Shown: positions 42,781-52,348, counted from the first letter of the stretch. The stretch is 64,000 nt of DNA from Pedobacter sandarakinus (GCF_026240095.1 NZ_JAPIVG010000001.1:124001-188000); one strand, 5' to 3'. Notes: generated from the sequence alone by a model not told the origin. Made by a program: numbers and translations.

Positions 42781-42812
42781 AAAAAAAGCCTTCAATGTGA
42801 ACTGAAGGCTTT
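42781..42812 (-). terminator. Terminator after the outer-membrane beta-barrel gene
   Basis: AGCCTTCA (42787-42794) pairs with TGAAGGCT (42803-42810). An A-run on the plus strand gives the U-tract on the minus strand. Confidence 0.85.
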
Positions 42813-42836
42813 CATATAAACTATTTTGAACGGTTC

Positions 42837-45281
42837 TTATTGCTGCATTCCCCCCATGCCTCCACTACCACCTTGTTGCTGGTCTTGTTTAATATCGTCG
42901 TTCTTAATTTTGCTCTTCTCTGTAAATTTTAATTTACCAAAGCTGTAGCTAAAGTTAATTCCGAACGAGCGAAGCGGATAGTAGATATTTGCACTTTGGA
43001 AAACATTTCCTTGTGCTGTAACTGAATTGTTTTCTGTTTTTATATGCAAGTTCTTTGTGAACGGGTTTAGCGTATTTAAACCAATACTTCCTTTTTTCTT
43101 GAGAATTTCCTTTTTGATGGATGCGCCATAAAAATACAAGGCATCGGTTTTACCCTGGTAGGTTCTTCGTGGCGAAGTAGCTACACCGAAGAGCTCGAAG
43201 TTATATCCTTTACCGAAGCCATAAGCTGAGCGACCGAATAAACTGTAATTTAAAAAGGTGCCAGTACTAATATCTGTTGAGCTGTTAGTTACTTCATAGG
43301 TGTTTGCTGCAAGGTTGCTCATTAAGGTCCATTTTGGTTTTGGGTTATAAGATCCAAAAATATTCAAGCCATAAGTGGTAGACGTACCTACATTGATATA
43401 AGACGACAGCACTTTGTTAACGCCATTTTCTCTCAAGGGCGATATTGAACTTTCTATAATACCAGTTGTTGAACGATAAAAAACAGAGGCATTTATAACA
43501 GATCCTTTAATAAAGGTAGAATAACCTAATTCTAAATTATTGCTTAATTCTGGTGCCAATTGCGGGTTACCCTGAAGAATGTTAAACTGATCACTCTCAT
43601 TTCTAAAAGGATTTAAAAAGTTTTCTGAAGGGCGTTGAACACGTCTATTATAGCTGAATTTCAGGGTTGCACCTTTTTTTAATGTTTGTGATAAGATTAC
43701 GCTTGGAAACAAGTTAAAGTAATCGTTTTTTTCCAATCCGCTTGTAGAAGTGTTAAAAGAGATCGCTGTATACTCGGCCCTAACACCACCTTTGAATTTT
43801 ATTTTTTTGGTGATGTCAAAACTTAGTACGCCGTAAGCAGCAGCCACATCCTGGCTGTAATCGAAGTCTCTTTCAGAAGCACCAAACTGGCTTTTTACAT
43901 TGCGCAAAATACCTTTAGCTCCAATTTCTAGAATGGTATTCTTAGAAAATGGATAGGTGTAATCGGTTTGGCCAGTGTATTCGTTATTTTTTGCTGTGTT
44001 ACTGCTTTGGGTTAAAACACCCGTAGCGGCGCCAGCAGGCGTAAGGAAGTTGCTGAAACTTGTAGGCGTTCTGCCAGTAGACACTTGTGCCGAAACGCTA
44101 AACTCTTCTCCTTCTTTTTTGCTGGTCTTTTTGTAATCCACGTTCCAATCCATATTGTTACGGGTCATATCCATATTGCTTACGTTGATAGCAGGCAAAC
44201 CGTTAATTATATAGTTGCCAGAACCAGGGCCGCCATTTGAGAATCTGTTGAACTTTACGTTAGTACTAATGTTGTTGTATGCATTAAAATCGTAGTCTAA
44301 GCCTAAGCTACCATTTAAACCATTTCTGCTCCACTTGGATACACCAGACTGTATTACGCTATTGGTGCCGCCAGTATTCAAAACGGTATTTGTTACGAAT
44401 GATGTTTCTGAATCTTGCGCATACGCATAATTGCTGCCGATGGCGGTATTCACACTTAATCGACCAGTTTTTGCAGTTAAGTTAAAAGCACCATTGTTTT
44501 GACGTGTACCAGCAGATGCGTTAATGCTTCCACTTACGCCTTGCGCATTAGATTTTTTAGTAATGATATTGATAATACCTCCAGAACCCTCAGCATCATA
44601 TTTAGCAGACGGGCTGGTAATCACTTCCACGCTTTTAATTTGCTCTGCAGGAATCATTTTCAATGCATCAGAAACACTGGCGGCCATGGTGCCTGATGGT
44701 TTCCCATTAATTAAAACCCTTACCGCTGCACCACGTAGTTGTACATCACCATTCTGATCTACGGAAAGCATGGGCACTTTACGCATTACATCAGTTGCAT
44801 CGCCACCGGCATTGGTTCCATCAGCTTCTGCATTGTAAACCATCCTATCTACTTTATTTTCGATTATGGCTTTTGTTCCCTGCACCTGCACATCAGCCAG
44901 ATTGTTTTGTGTTGATGAAATGTAGAGCGTTCCTAGATTTTGATCTGGCTTTTCTGGTGTGGTAGTTATGCTTACAGATTTAGTTTTATAACCCATAAAT
45001 CCAATCATTAATTTGTATGAATTCGGAGCCACATTCTGTAAAGTGAACTTTCCTTTTGGGTCGGTAACGCCACCATTTACCGATTTGTTGTCTTTAATGT
45101 TGATTAATGATATCGTTGCGTAATCAATAGGTTGCTTACTTGCAGAATCTAAAATTGTAGCTGTAATTCGACCGAAAACAGTTGGTTTTTTCGCACCCCC
45201 CCCAAAAGCGCCAGTAGGAAATTGAGCATTGGCGTTGATGAACGTACCTAGAAGGAGGACCGAGAGTAAAATTTGTTTCAT
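42837..45281 (-). CDS. TonB-dependent receptor-like outer-membrane beta-barrel protein
   Basis: An 814-residue outer-membrane protein: signal peptide (1-19), carboxypeptidase-regulatory-like domain (about 35-115), plug-like domain (MRKVPMLSVDQNGDVQLRGAA, SVEVITSPSAKYDAEGSGGIINI) and an OMP_b-brl_3-type barrel. No SusD partner is present. The protein does not end in a barrel strand: after YSFGKLKF it carries a polar tail with QQQ and GGSGGMGGMQQ. These receptors often take up metal or peptide ligands, but none can be named here. It has its own terminator. Confidence 0.92.
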   Translation of the reverse strand: MKQILLSVLLLGTFINANAQFPTGAFGGGAKKPTVFGRITATILDSASKQPIDYATISLINIKDNKSVNGGVTDPKGKFTLQNVAPNSYKLMIGFMGYKTKSVSITTTPEKPDQNLGTLYISSTQNNLADVQVQGTKAIIENKVDRMVYNAEADGTNAGGDATDVMRKVPMLSVDQNGDVQLRGAAVRVLINGKPSGTMAASVSDALKMIPAEQIKSVEVITSPSAKYDAEGSGGIINIITKKSNAQGVSGSINASAGTRQNNGAFNLTAKTGRLSVNTAIGSNYAYAQDSETSFVTNTVLNTGGTNSVIQSGVSKWSRNGLNGSLGLDYDFNAYNNISTNVKFNRFSNGGPGSGNYIINGLPAINVSNMDMTRNNMDWNVDYKKTSKKEGEEFSVSAQVSTGRTPTSFSNFLTPAGAATGVLTQSSNTAKNNEYTGQTDYTYPFSKNTILEIGAKGILRNVKSQFGASERDFDYSQDVAAAYGVLSFDITKKIKFKGGVRAEYTAISFNTSTSGLEKNDYFNLFPSVILSQTLKKGATLKFSYNRRVQRPSENFLNPFRNESDQFNILQGNPQLAPELSNNLELGYSTFIKGSVINASVFYRSTTGIIESSISPLRENGVNKVLSSYINVGTSTTYGLNIFGSYNPKPKWTLMSNLAANTYEVTNSSTDISTGTFLNYSLFGRSAYGFGKGYNFELFGVATSPRRTYQGKTDALYFYGASIKKEILKKKGSIGLNTLNPFTKNLHIKTENNSVTAQGNVFQSANIYYPLRSFGINFSYSFGKLKFTEKSKIKNDDIKQDQQQGGSGGMGGMQQ

Positions 45282-45462
45282 GTTAATTTGTTAGTCTTTG
45301 GTTATTAGTCTGCGCAAATTGCAATTTGTTACATTGCAGTAAGATAGATTTTTCTGGCAGACCCGTTAATTTAGTGCGCAAAGGTGCGATTTTTTATCGT
45401 AAATAATAAACGATCAGTTAAGTTGTTTAGGGCACATGGGGTGTACCTTAAAAAACCTGTTC

Positions 45463-45495
45463 AAAAAAAAAGATGATAAGATTCATCTTATCATC
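45463..45495 (-). terminator. Terminator at the end of the lipid-modification cluster
   Basis: GATGATAAG (45472-45480) pairs with CTTATCATC (45487-45495). On the minus strand the stem is followed by nine U residues, about 50 bases after the last methyltransferase stop. Confidence 0.9.
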
Positions 45496-45547
45496 CAATT
45501 AGTAGATGTTTTAATGTTAAGTAAAATTAAGCTTGAGCACTACGCCT

Positions 45548-46786
45548 TTACCTGTTCGTATTATTTGGACGGGTATATACCATTTGCATTACATTGATAT
45601 TTCTCATTGCAAAAGCCGCTTCACAGTAATTTAGATAGTAATTCCACTTTCTTATAAAAGTCTCATCGAAACCCAATGCTTTTACTTGGTCGAGATGCTT
45701 ATTAAACGCAACGAACCAAAGATGTAAAGTTTTGGCATAGTCAAGTCCCATATCTTTTAAATCTACCATGGTTAAATCGCCTGTGTTATTAACGGCGTTA
45801 TTTATTGCAGCTACTGATGGCAGAAGTGACCCTGGGAAAATGTGTTTCTGAATCCAGTCTACCCCGTTCCGCAATTGATCGTACCTGCTATCTGGCGAAG
45901 TAATCACTTGAAATGCAAAAATCCCATCGGGTTTAAGGAGCGACTGACATTTCTTAAAATAAGTTTCCAAATATTGATGCCCCACTGCTTCCAGCATTTC
46001 TATCGAAACAATTTTATCGAACTTTCCATCAATATTGCGGTAATCCTGGATAATAATGGAAACACGATCATTCAGCCCCTCTGCAGTTACCCGCTCTTGA
46101 GCTAGCTTTTGCTGCTCCTTAGATATGGTAACTGAAGTAACTTTACAACCGTAATTTTTTGCCAGAAAAATAGCGTTTCCACCCCAACCACTTCCTATTT
46201 CAAGCACATGATCTGTTGGTTTTACCTTCAACTGTCTGGCAAGTCTATCGTACTTGGCATATTGCGATTCTTCTAAGCTTACGGTATCATCTGTAAAATA
46301 ACCACTAGAATAAGTCATGGTTTTATCCAGGAAAGTCGCAAAAAAGTCGTTATTCAAATCGTAATGTTCGGCAATATTTTTCTGAGACCCGGCTAGTGTA
46401 TTTGCCCTGCGTACATGCGTTAACTTGTTTGTAAATTTCAATAAATTTAAAGCCAACGATTTTACCCGGCTTCCAGTTACCGATGGGGCATTATCAATAT
46501 TTAACAATACCCATTTAATTACATTAGTAATGTTGGTGGTGTCCCATAGTCGACTGGTATACCCCTCCCCAAAGCCAATGTCTCCATATAAAGCAATTGA
46601 TTTAAAAAAATCGGGATGATTGACTTGAATGTTTGCCGAAATATTGATTTCGCCATTACCGAAAGTTAAACTCTCACCATTTGGCAAGGTTAATTCCAAT
46701 TTCCCCAGTGTCATTTTTGAGAGTGCATTTAGCACAACCCTTTCGAAGAAACTGGAATGTGTTTTAGTGGCGACAAGCGTACTCAT
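45548..46786 (-). CDS. CFA-synthase-like SAM methyltransferase (second copy in cluster)
   Basis: A 412-residue member of the cyclopropane-fatty-acid synthase/mycolic acid methyltransferase family, which methylates the double bond of phospholipid acyl chains. N-terminal lipid-binding region (about 1-110, VLNALSKM, GDIGFGEGYTSRLWDT), then NIAEHYDLNNDFFATFLDKTMTYSSGYF and the SAM loop VLEIGSGWGGNAIFLA. FPGSLLPS and AFAMRNINVMQMV follow in the C-terminal region. It is the last gene of the cluster, 11 bases after DUF1365. Whether it makes a cyclopropane, methylene or methyl product is unknown. Confidence 0.92.
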   Translation of the reverse strand: MSTLVATKTHSSFFERVVLNALSKMTLGKLELTLPNGESLTFGNGEINISANIQVNHPDFFKSIALYGDIGFGEGYTSRLWDTTNITNVIKWVLLNIDNAPSVTGSRVKSLALNLLKFTNKLTHVRRANTLAGSQKNIAEHYDLNNDFFATFLDKTMTYSSGYFTDDTVSLEESQYAKYDRLARQLKVKPTDHVLEIGSGWGGNAIFLAKNYGCKVTSVTISKEQQKLAQERVTAEGLNDRVSIIIQDYRNIDGKFDKIVSIEMLEAVGHQYLETYFKKCQSLLKPDGIFAFQVITSPDSRYDQLRNGVDWIQKHIFPGSLLPSVAAINNAVNNTGDLTMVDLKDMGLDYAKTLHLWFVAFNKHLDQVKALGFDETFIRKWNYYLNYCEAAFAMRNINVMQMVYTRPNNTNR

Positions 46787-46797
46787 AATCTTTAATT

Positions 46798-47610
46798 CTA
46801 TTTTGTTTGTGGTTTATACGGTTTATATACGTTGCGTTGTAGCTCAGGGTTTTTAGCTTTTGGATGAAAAGGTAGTTTTTTTAACCATAATCTGAAAGCT
46901 TGCCAATGAATCATTCCCATAACCTGTAAGGGAATAAGGGGAATGGATAAAAAACTTTTGATTAATGCTGCATCGCTGATCAACTTTCTATCCCCTTTTA
47001 AAGTGCTTGTAAAAAACTTATTGCCACTTTTATCAATATCATCAATCCTGATATCGAGTTTTTGCTGAGGAATTTTTAAATGGAAATCAAACTTGTCGTC
47101 ATGATCAATAAACGGAGATACATAAAAATATTTAGTTGTAACTTTTTCGAAGGTTTCTCCGTAAAGCGCATCTTTTCCAAAGAAAAAAAGTTTCATTTCC
47201 CGGTAAGTGTTGCTTATCTCTGCCACACAACACACTGGCTGATCTTGCTGATCAAAACAAAAATAAAAAGAAACGGGATTGAAATTATAGCCCAATACGT
47301 TAAGATTCGTAAGCAACTTAATTCTCAGGTTAGCCCCATCAACACCATTTTCTTTCAAGTAAATTTCCAAGTGTTGCCGAACATTCTTTGTTTGGTTGGG
47401 ATGATCTTTTGGTAGCTGCAAGTGTTCAGCATCACGAAAAGAAAACAGGTTAAACCTATTCCTGCTAAACCAACGAAGCCTTTTCGCCAAATCATCAATC
47501 TCATCCAAATCAATATAAAACATATACACGTTATACCAGAAAGAATGCTTTTTTGGTGCTAAGCGGTGATGCATTACTTTGGCGGTATATATGGCTGATT
47601 GATCGGGCAT
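46798..47610 (-). CDS. DUF1365 family protein
   Basis: A 270-residue protein with the DUF1365 pattern: IYTAKVMHHRLAPKKHSFWY at the N-terminus, NLNVLGYNFNPVSFYFCFD in the centre and YVSPFIDHDDKFDF. Members are regularly encoded between a FAD oxidoreductase and CFA-synthase-like genes. The biochemical role is not established, but the constant company implies acyl-chain tailoring. Gap to the FAD gene is 59 bases. Confidence 0.93.
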   Translation of the reverse strand: MPDQSAIYTAKVMHHRLAPKKHSFWYNVYMFYIDLDEIDDLAKRLRWFSRNRFNLFSFRDAEHLQLPKDHPNQTKNVRQHLEIYLKENGVDGANLRIKLLTNLNVLGYNFNPVSFYFCFDQQDQPVCCVAEISNTYREMKLFFFGKDALYGETFEKVTTKYFYVSPFIDHDDKFDFHLKIPQQKLDIRIDDIDKSGNKFFTSTLKGDRKLISDAALIKSFLSIPLIPLQVMGMIHWQAFRLWLKKLPFHPKAKNPELQRNVYKPYKPQTK

Positions 47611-47669
47611 TGTGCTAACAATTTATAAAATATTTTTATCCTTAGGCAGATGAAAACGAAATGGATAAG

Positions 47670-48914
47670 TTAGAGCCCTTTGCATAGATCGACAGCACTT
47701 TTATAAGCATCTTCATGGAAGCCATATTTGAAATAACTGCCACAAAAATACACTGGGCCATTTTGATTAAGCGCTTGCAACCGATCTTGCGCCTGCATAG
47801 CAGGTACATCAAACAAAGGATGATGGTAATCTATTTCCTTGATAATTTTGGCTGGGTTTAAACTTGCTGTGGGATTAATAGACACGAAGTAGTTTGTTTT
47901 TTTAGAAACACCCTGTAAACTATTCATCCAATAAATGGTACTTGGCAACAATTTTTCTCCTTGCTTTTCTACGCGATAATTCCAGCTGCTCCAGGCCAAT
48001 TTAGCTTTTGGCATTTGGTTTTCATCAGTATGCACAACTGCTTTATTAAGCTGGTATTTAAATTTAGAGAGCAGCTCAATCTCCAAATCGCTTTTATCAG
48101 TTAGCATTTCAAAAGTTTGGTCGGCATGGCTGGCCATAATTACTTTATCAAATTCGAGTATTTCTCCTGAGGCGTTTTTTACTGCAACTTTGCCATTTTC
48201 CAATCGGGTAACGGAAACGATTTTATTATTTATTTTAATTCGATCTCTAAAAGGGGCAATCAATTTTTCGCGGTAAGCCTGACTACCATTTTGCAGCGTA
48301 AACCATTGATGTTGGGTATCTAAACCCAAAAACCCATGGTTTTTAAAGAACCTAATTAAGGTAACAGCAGGGAAATCTAAAATTTGTTCCATCGGCGCAC
48401 TCCATACCGCAGCACTCATAGGAACCAAATATTGCCAGAGCATTTCATCGCTGTATTTAAATTCTTTGAAGAATTCGCCAACGGTATAATGCTGATAAGC
48501 AGGCTCATCTAATATTTTTACACTTTCTTTGTTAAAACGATTAATTTGCATCAACATCTTTAAGTAAGAAAGATTAAAAAGGTTTTTGCGCTGTGCGAAA
48601 AGATGGTTCAAGCTAGAGCCACTATATTCCAGTTGCTTAGGCAAAAACTGCACACTAAAAGACATATCTGTTTTCATCACAGGCGCCTCAATCTCGGCAA
48701 ACATTTCCGTCAAGTTTGGATAGGTTTGGTAATTAAAAACCATAAAGCCACTATCCAGGTAAATGGGCTCTCCATCTTCTTGCAAAGTAACGGTGTTAGT
48801 ATGGCCTCCAACATAATTATCCTGTTCAAAAAGGGTTATATCATACTTATTCTGCAGTTTGTGGGCGCAGCCCATACCCGCTATTCCAGAACCAATAATG
48901 GCAAGCTTTTGCAT
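47670..48914 (-). CDS. FAD-dependent oxidoreductase (amine-oxidase-like), lipid-tailoring cluster
   Basis: A 414-residue flavoprotein of the predicted NAD/FAD-binding type that accompanies DUF1365. The dinucleotide-binding motif is IIGSGIAGMGCAHKL (6-20), with GGHTNTV and DSGFMVFN following, and the C-terminal FCGSYFKYGFHEDA segment. It probably oxidises or desaturates an acyl intermediate, as the flavoprotein steps do in bacterial furan-fatty-acid and 10-methylstearate pathways. The exact reaction here is inferred. Confidence 0.9.
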   Translation of the reverse strand: MQKLAIIGSGIAGMGCAHKLQNKYDITLFEQDNYVGGHTNTVTLQEDGEPIYLDSGFMVFNYQTYPNLTEMFAEIEAPVMKTDMSFSVQFLPKQLEYSGSSLNHLFAQRKNLFNLSYLKMLMQINRFNKESVKILDEPAYQHYTVGEFFKEFKYSDEMLWQYLVPMSAAVWSAPMEQILDFPAVTLIRFFKNHGFLGLDTQHQWFTLQNGSQAYREKLIAPFRDRIKINNKIVSVTRLENGKVAVKNASGEILEFDKVIMASHADQTFEMLTDKSDLEIELLSKFKYQLNKAVVHTDENQMPKAKLAWSSWNYRVEKQGEKLLPSTIYWMNSLQGVSKKTNYFVSINPTASLNPAKIIKEIDYHHPLFDVPAMQAQDRLQALNQNGPVYFCGSYFKYGFHEDAYKSAVDLCKGL

Positions 48915-48953
48915 TTCTTTTATTTCAGATATGTTTAATTTATGAACCTGCTA

Positions 48954-49991
48954 TTATCCTTGTGTTGTTTTTTCGAACAAGTAATGGCACACCATCCATT
49001 CATTACCGTCATTGTAATTAAATAATTCTGCGCAAGACATGTAAAATAAACGCCAGTACACCCACCATTTCACAGCCTGATCTTTACCGTATGTTTTTTC
49101 AAAAATAGGCATGATTTCCTTTTTGTGTTTATCCATATTGCTTAACCATGCTTCTGATGTTTTGCCATAGTTAGTGCCATTTACAACCCAATGCTTTTGG
49201 ATCTTTAAATCATCATTAAAGTAAAAAAACAAATGGTTGGAAGGCATAATACCACCGGTAAAAAAGTATTTGCTCATCCAATCTGTTTCATCAATTACCT
49301 CAAACTTGTAGGCCAGGGTTTTGTGAGTAAAAATATGCACAAATAATTTTCCATCGGGCTTTAAGAAACCGGCAACCTTATTTAAAAGAAACTTATAATT
49401 GCGCATGTGCTCGAACATCTCTACAGATACAATCCGATCAAAGCTATCGGCAATGGTAAACGTATTCATATCTGCGGTAAGCACCGTAAGATTTTGTAGG
49501 CCACGCTCTTTGGCCGTATTATCAATATAAACCTTTTGTGTTGCCGAGTTAGACACCACAGTAATATTGCTTTCAGGGAATTTGGCTGCCATGTACAGCG
49601 ATAGCGACCCCCAGCCACAACCCAGCTCCAACACGTTTTGGCCATCTTCTAGTTCGGCTCGCTTACAGGTTAAGGCAAGCATATCATCTTCGGATTTATC
49701 TATATCCTTAACTCCCTTTTCCCAATAGCCACTGCTATATTTCAAGTTTTTACCGAGGCAAAATTTAAAAAATTCAGTTGGTAGCTCGTAATGTTGCTCA
49801 TTGGCTTCTGCGGTGTTTACCGCAATGGGCGACTCCCTAAGCTCGTTTACCAAATGCATAAACTTTTGCTGTTGCAGTTCTTCATCGCCAAGGCTTTCAT
49901 CATCTAAACGTTGCTTACATAATTTTCTAATGCCCATTCGCAACGCTGCATCTGGCAATTTGTCGTTTTCTAAAAGTTTATCGTACCACAT
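48954..49991 (-). CDS. CFA-synthase-like SAM methyltransferase (first copy in cluster)
   Basis: A 345-residue methyltransferase shorter than the other copy; it lacks the long N-terminal lipid-binding region. EANEQHYELPTEFFKFCLGKNLKYSSGYW and VLELGCGWGSLSLYMAAKFP (SAM loop) identify the family, and IVSVEMFEHMRNY contains the substrate-side motif. The two methyltransferases are clearly diverged from each other (VLELGCGWGS against VLEIGSGWGG), so they likely perform different steps. Gap to DUF1295 is 29 bases. Confidence 0.92.
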   Translation of the reverse strand: MWYDKLLENDKLPDAALRMGIRKLCKQRLDDESLGDEELQQQKFMHLVNELRESPIAVNTAEANEQHYELPTEFFKFCLGKNLKYSSGYWEKGVKDIDKSEDDMLALTCKRAELEDGQNVLELGCGWGSLSLYMAAKFPESNITVVSNSATQKVYIDNTAKERGLQNLTVLTADMNTFTIADSFDRIVSVEMFEHMRNYKFLLNKVAGFLKPDGKLFVHIFTHKTLAYKFEVIDETDWMSKYFFTGGIMPSNHLFFYFNDDLKIQKHWVVNGTNYGKTSEAWLSNMDKHKKEIMPIFEKTYGKDQAVKWWVYWRLFYMSCAELFNYNDGNEWMVCHYLFEKTTQG

Positions 49992-50020
49992 AATTAAGGT
50001 AGAGGGTTGTATATTAAAAG

Positions 50021-50824
50021 TTAAATGCCTGGCTTTTTCTTAAACCATGGTATAAATGCACTTGTTGTTTGCTGGTATTTTTTGTAGGCTATTGGCTTAC
50101 TGCGCAAGTTTTGTTCTTCGTTATTGGGTACACCTGTTACCTTAGTAAGCAAATACAAAATTATTGCCGGACTTACGATTGCCAGAACACCCCATGGAGA
50201 AGACAACGCAAAAATAAAATACGCCATCCAAGTTAACCATTCGAAGAAGTAGTTGGGGTGCCTGCTGTAATACCACAAACCGGTATCGCAAACCTTTCCC
50301 TTATTTGCCGGGTCTTTTTTAAAAGCGGCCAATTGTCTATCAGACACCATTTCTCCTACAAAAGCAACAAGCCAAATGGTTAGGCCAAAATATTCAGCTA
50401 AATCTATTACGGGCGAGGGGTTGGCGCAAATAATAAAGAATGGTAAGGCGAGCAATACATTAGAAATTGCCTGGAACTGAAAAAAAACGAAGAAATTTCG
50501 GTCTGCTTTTATGCCCCACTCTTTCCTTAACTGTTGGTAGCGCCCTTCTTCTTCCTCTAAATGGCCAATAACCCGTTGCCATAAATGTAATCCTAAACGC
50601 AGCTCGGCGATTAGAAATATCCCACAAATTAAAAGCTTTCTTAAGGCAAAACCATCCGATAGGAAAAAAGTAATAACCGTTATAACAGGAAAGTTTAATG
50701 CCCAAAATACATCGACAACACCTGCATTATTAATGCGTTTGGCCCAAAGCCAAACCAAGGCCATAATACTACAACAGGCAATCAGGCAAATGAGGGCTAT
50801 AAAAAATAAATGTGCGTAATCCAT
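50021..50824 (-). CDS. DUF1295 family membrane protein (steroid-5-alpha-reductase-like)
   Basis: A 267-residue membrane protein with about six or seven helices. The NADPH-reductase-like C-terminus carries DTGLWYYSRHPNYFFEWLTW, with the conserved RHPNY motif of the isoprenylcysteine methyltransferase/steroid reductase superfamily, and ends YQQTTSAFIPWFKK. It could reduce a double bond in a lipid intermediate. It is the gene before the first methyltransferase in the cluster. Confidence 0.93.
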   Translation of the reverse strand: MDYAHLFFIALICLIACCSIMALVWLWAKRINNAGVVDVFWALNFPVITVITFFLSDGFALRKLLICGIFLIAELRLGLHLWQRVIGHLEEEEGRYQQLRKEWGIKADRNFFVFFQFQAISNVLLALPFFIICANPSPVIDLAEYFGLTIWLVAFVGEMVSDRQLAAFKKDPANKGKVCDTGLWYYSRHPNYFFEWLTWMAYFIFALSSPWGVLAIVSPAIILYLLTKVTGVPNNEEQNLRSKPIAYKKYQQTTSAFIPWFKKKPGI

Positions 50825-50883
50825 TTGTTTGGTTAAGGTTCTGGATAATTCAATTGACCCTAAGATTAACCTCAGCCAAAAAA

Positions 50884-51213
50884 TTATCTTTTTAACAGTA
50901 GTTCTGCAATCCCTTCACCATCTTTTAGTTTAAATAAGTAAACCAAAACGTAGGCTAATGTTGCAATACTTCCTAAACATACGAACAAAATTGCGATAGA
51001 GATTTTAAGAATAATGCTTTTTTCTTTATAGAACATCCATACAGATATGATGAATATATTGGCGTAAAAATCCCATAGCGTTGCCCGCATCCATGGTATG
51101 GAACCTAAAAAATCCCATTGCTCAAATAAATTACTCTCTAGCGAAGTAGCAATTACTTTGTAGCACATAAAAACAAAAAGGGCAGAGAAAACAACTCTTA
51201 GAAAATTGATCAT
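50884..51213 (-). CDS. DUF1475 family membrane protein
   Basis: A 109-residue protein with three predicted helices (about 5-22, 45-62 and 68-96). IPWMRATLWDFYANIF matches the DUF1475 family. Function unknown. It is 59 bases ahead of DUF1295 and preceded by a structured intergenic element in the same orientation. Confidence 0.8.
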   Translation of the reverse strand: MINFLRVVFSALFVFMCYKVIATSLESNLFEQWDFLGSIPWMRATLWDFYANIFIISVWMFYKEKSIILKISIAILFVCLGSIATLAYVLVYLFKLKDGEGIAELLLKR

Positions 51214-51262
51214 GGCGTTACTTATATTTATTTGGAAAGCAAATTCCTGTGTTTATCGGTCA

Positions 51263-51326
51263 CGAAAGTCCCGCCATCCGCTTTATTCCCGCACCAGGCC
51301 GGAATGCCCGCTCCTGTCGGGTTTAT
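51263..51326 (-). ncRNA. Structured intergenic element, copy C
   Basis: Read on the minus strand it starts AAACCCGACAGGAGCGGGC and ends GCGGGACTTTCG. ATTCC pairs with GGAAT in the inner stem and CCCG with CGGG at the base. It is the most compact of three related copies (A 14542-14627, B 22106-22238). It lies 50 bases before the DUF1475 start codon in the same orientation, so it would be in that gene's leader. Confidence 0.55.
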
Positions 51327-51462
51327 TATACAAAATCGCTGCACGTAATCTAGGAAGAATATCCCTTACAACATGCAACAGCTAGCCGCAAATATTTGTA
51401 AGGAAGCTACAATGCTAAGCTAAAATATAAAGATTTCAGAAACATTTCGCCATGTAGGTGTG

Positions 51463-52191
51463 CTAAACCTTTCTGATCTTGATAATTTTCATCCAATGCA
51501 AAACTTTCATCACAGGGTAAGTAGGGTCAAACTCCCACCATTTGCTTGCGAAATTAGGGCTGTTGGGTTTTTTATGGTGATTGTTCTGAAACAGCTCGCC
51601 CATCAACAGGAAATCCCAAGGCAAAGAGTTTTTACTATGGTCTTCATTGTCGTGATTGGAATAGCCATATTTGTGTCCACACCAATTCACGATTGCGCCA
51701 TGTAATGGACCCATTAAAAAATGGATTGGCAAAAGCAAAAACATCCACCAATAGTTGGCAAACATGATATAAAAACCAATATAAAACAAACCGCAACCAA
51801 TTCTCCACAACCACGAGTCGCCAATTCTATCAATTATTGGCCATTCCGGATAATTTCCCTGAAAAGCTGGCTCTGGTTGTATCTTAAAATGAAGGTAATT
51901 CATGTACATGTTTTTGGTTGCAATCATCATCCCGAAAACATCCTTAAAAAAATGTGGCGAGTGCGGATCTTTAGCCGTATCGCTATATGCATGGTGCATC
52001 CTGTGCAAAATTGCGTAAGCACGTGGATTTAAAAAAGAAGACCCTTGCGAAACCAGTAGCACTAAGTAGAAAAACTTTTCCCAAAAAGGCTCCATCTTAA
52101 ACATTTTGTGAGAAGAGTATCGATGCAGGAAAAAGGTTTGACTAAATAAAGATAAAAACCAGTGGCAAAGGAAGAAAATGAAAATAATCAT
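51463..52191 (-). CDS. Membrane-bound acyl-lipid/acyl-CoA desaturase
   Basis: Di-iron fatty-acid desaturase, 242 residues. Histidine boxes: HRYSSH (first), HRMHHAYSD (second) and FQNNHHKKP (third), with a further [17 protein letters not shown] segment. It would create the double bond that CFA-type methyltransferases act on. Transcribed in the same direction as the cluster, but a 250-base gap separates it from DUF1475, so it may be a separate unit. Confidence 0.93.
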   Translation of the reverse strand: MIIFIFFLCHWFLSLFSQTFFLHRYSSHKMFKMEPFWEKFFYLVLLVSQGSSFLNPRAYAILHRMHHAYSDTAKDPHSPHFFKDVFGMMIATKNMYMNYLHFKIQPEPAFQGNYPEWPIIDRIGDSWLWRIGCGLFYIGFYIMFANYWWMFLLLPIHFLMGPLHGAIVNWCGHKYGYSNHDNEDHSKNSLPWDFLLMGELFQNNHHKKPNSPNFASKWWEFDPTYPVMKVLHWMKIIKIRKV

Positions 52192-52292
52192 GTATAATGT
52201 GTATGCTCTATAAACGGATTTTAATGCCTTTTAGTTTTTTTTATAGGCTTCCGTAAGCTTGGTACATTTAGAAATAGATACCAAGAAAATGT

Positions 52293-52330
52293 AAAAAAGG
52301 CACGAGACCAGCGTCTTTCATGCCTTTTTT
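52293..52330. terminator. Terminator hairpin after the cupin gene
   Basis: AAAAAAGGCA (52293-52302) pairs with TGCCTTTTTT (52321-52330), with GAGAC/GTCTT inside. It is U-tailed on both strands, directly downstream of the cupin gene. Confidence 0.85.
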
Positions 52331-52348
52331 TAAAAAAATTGAATGTAA

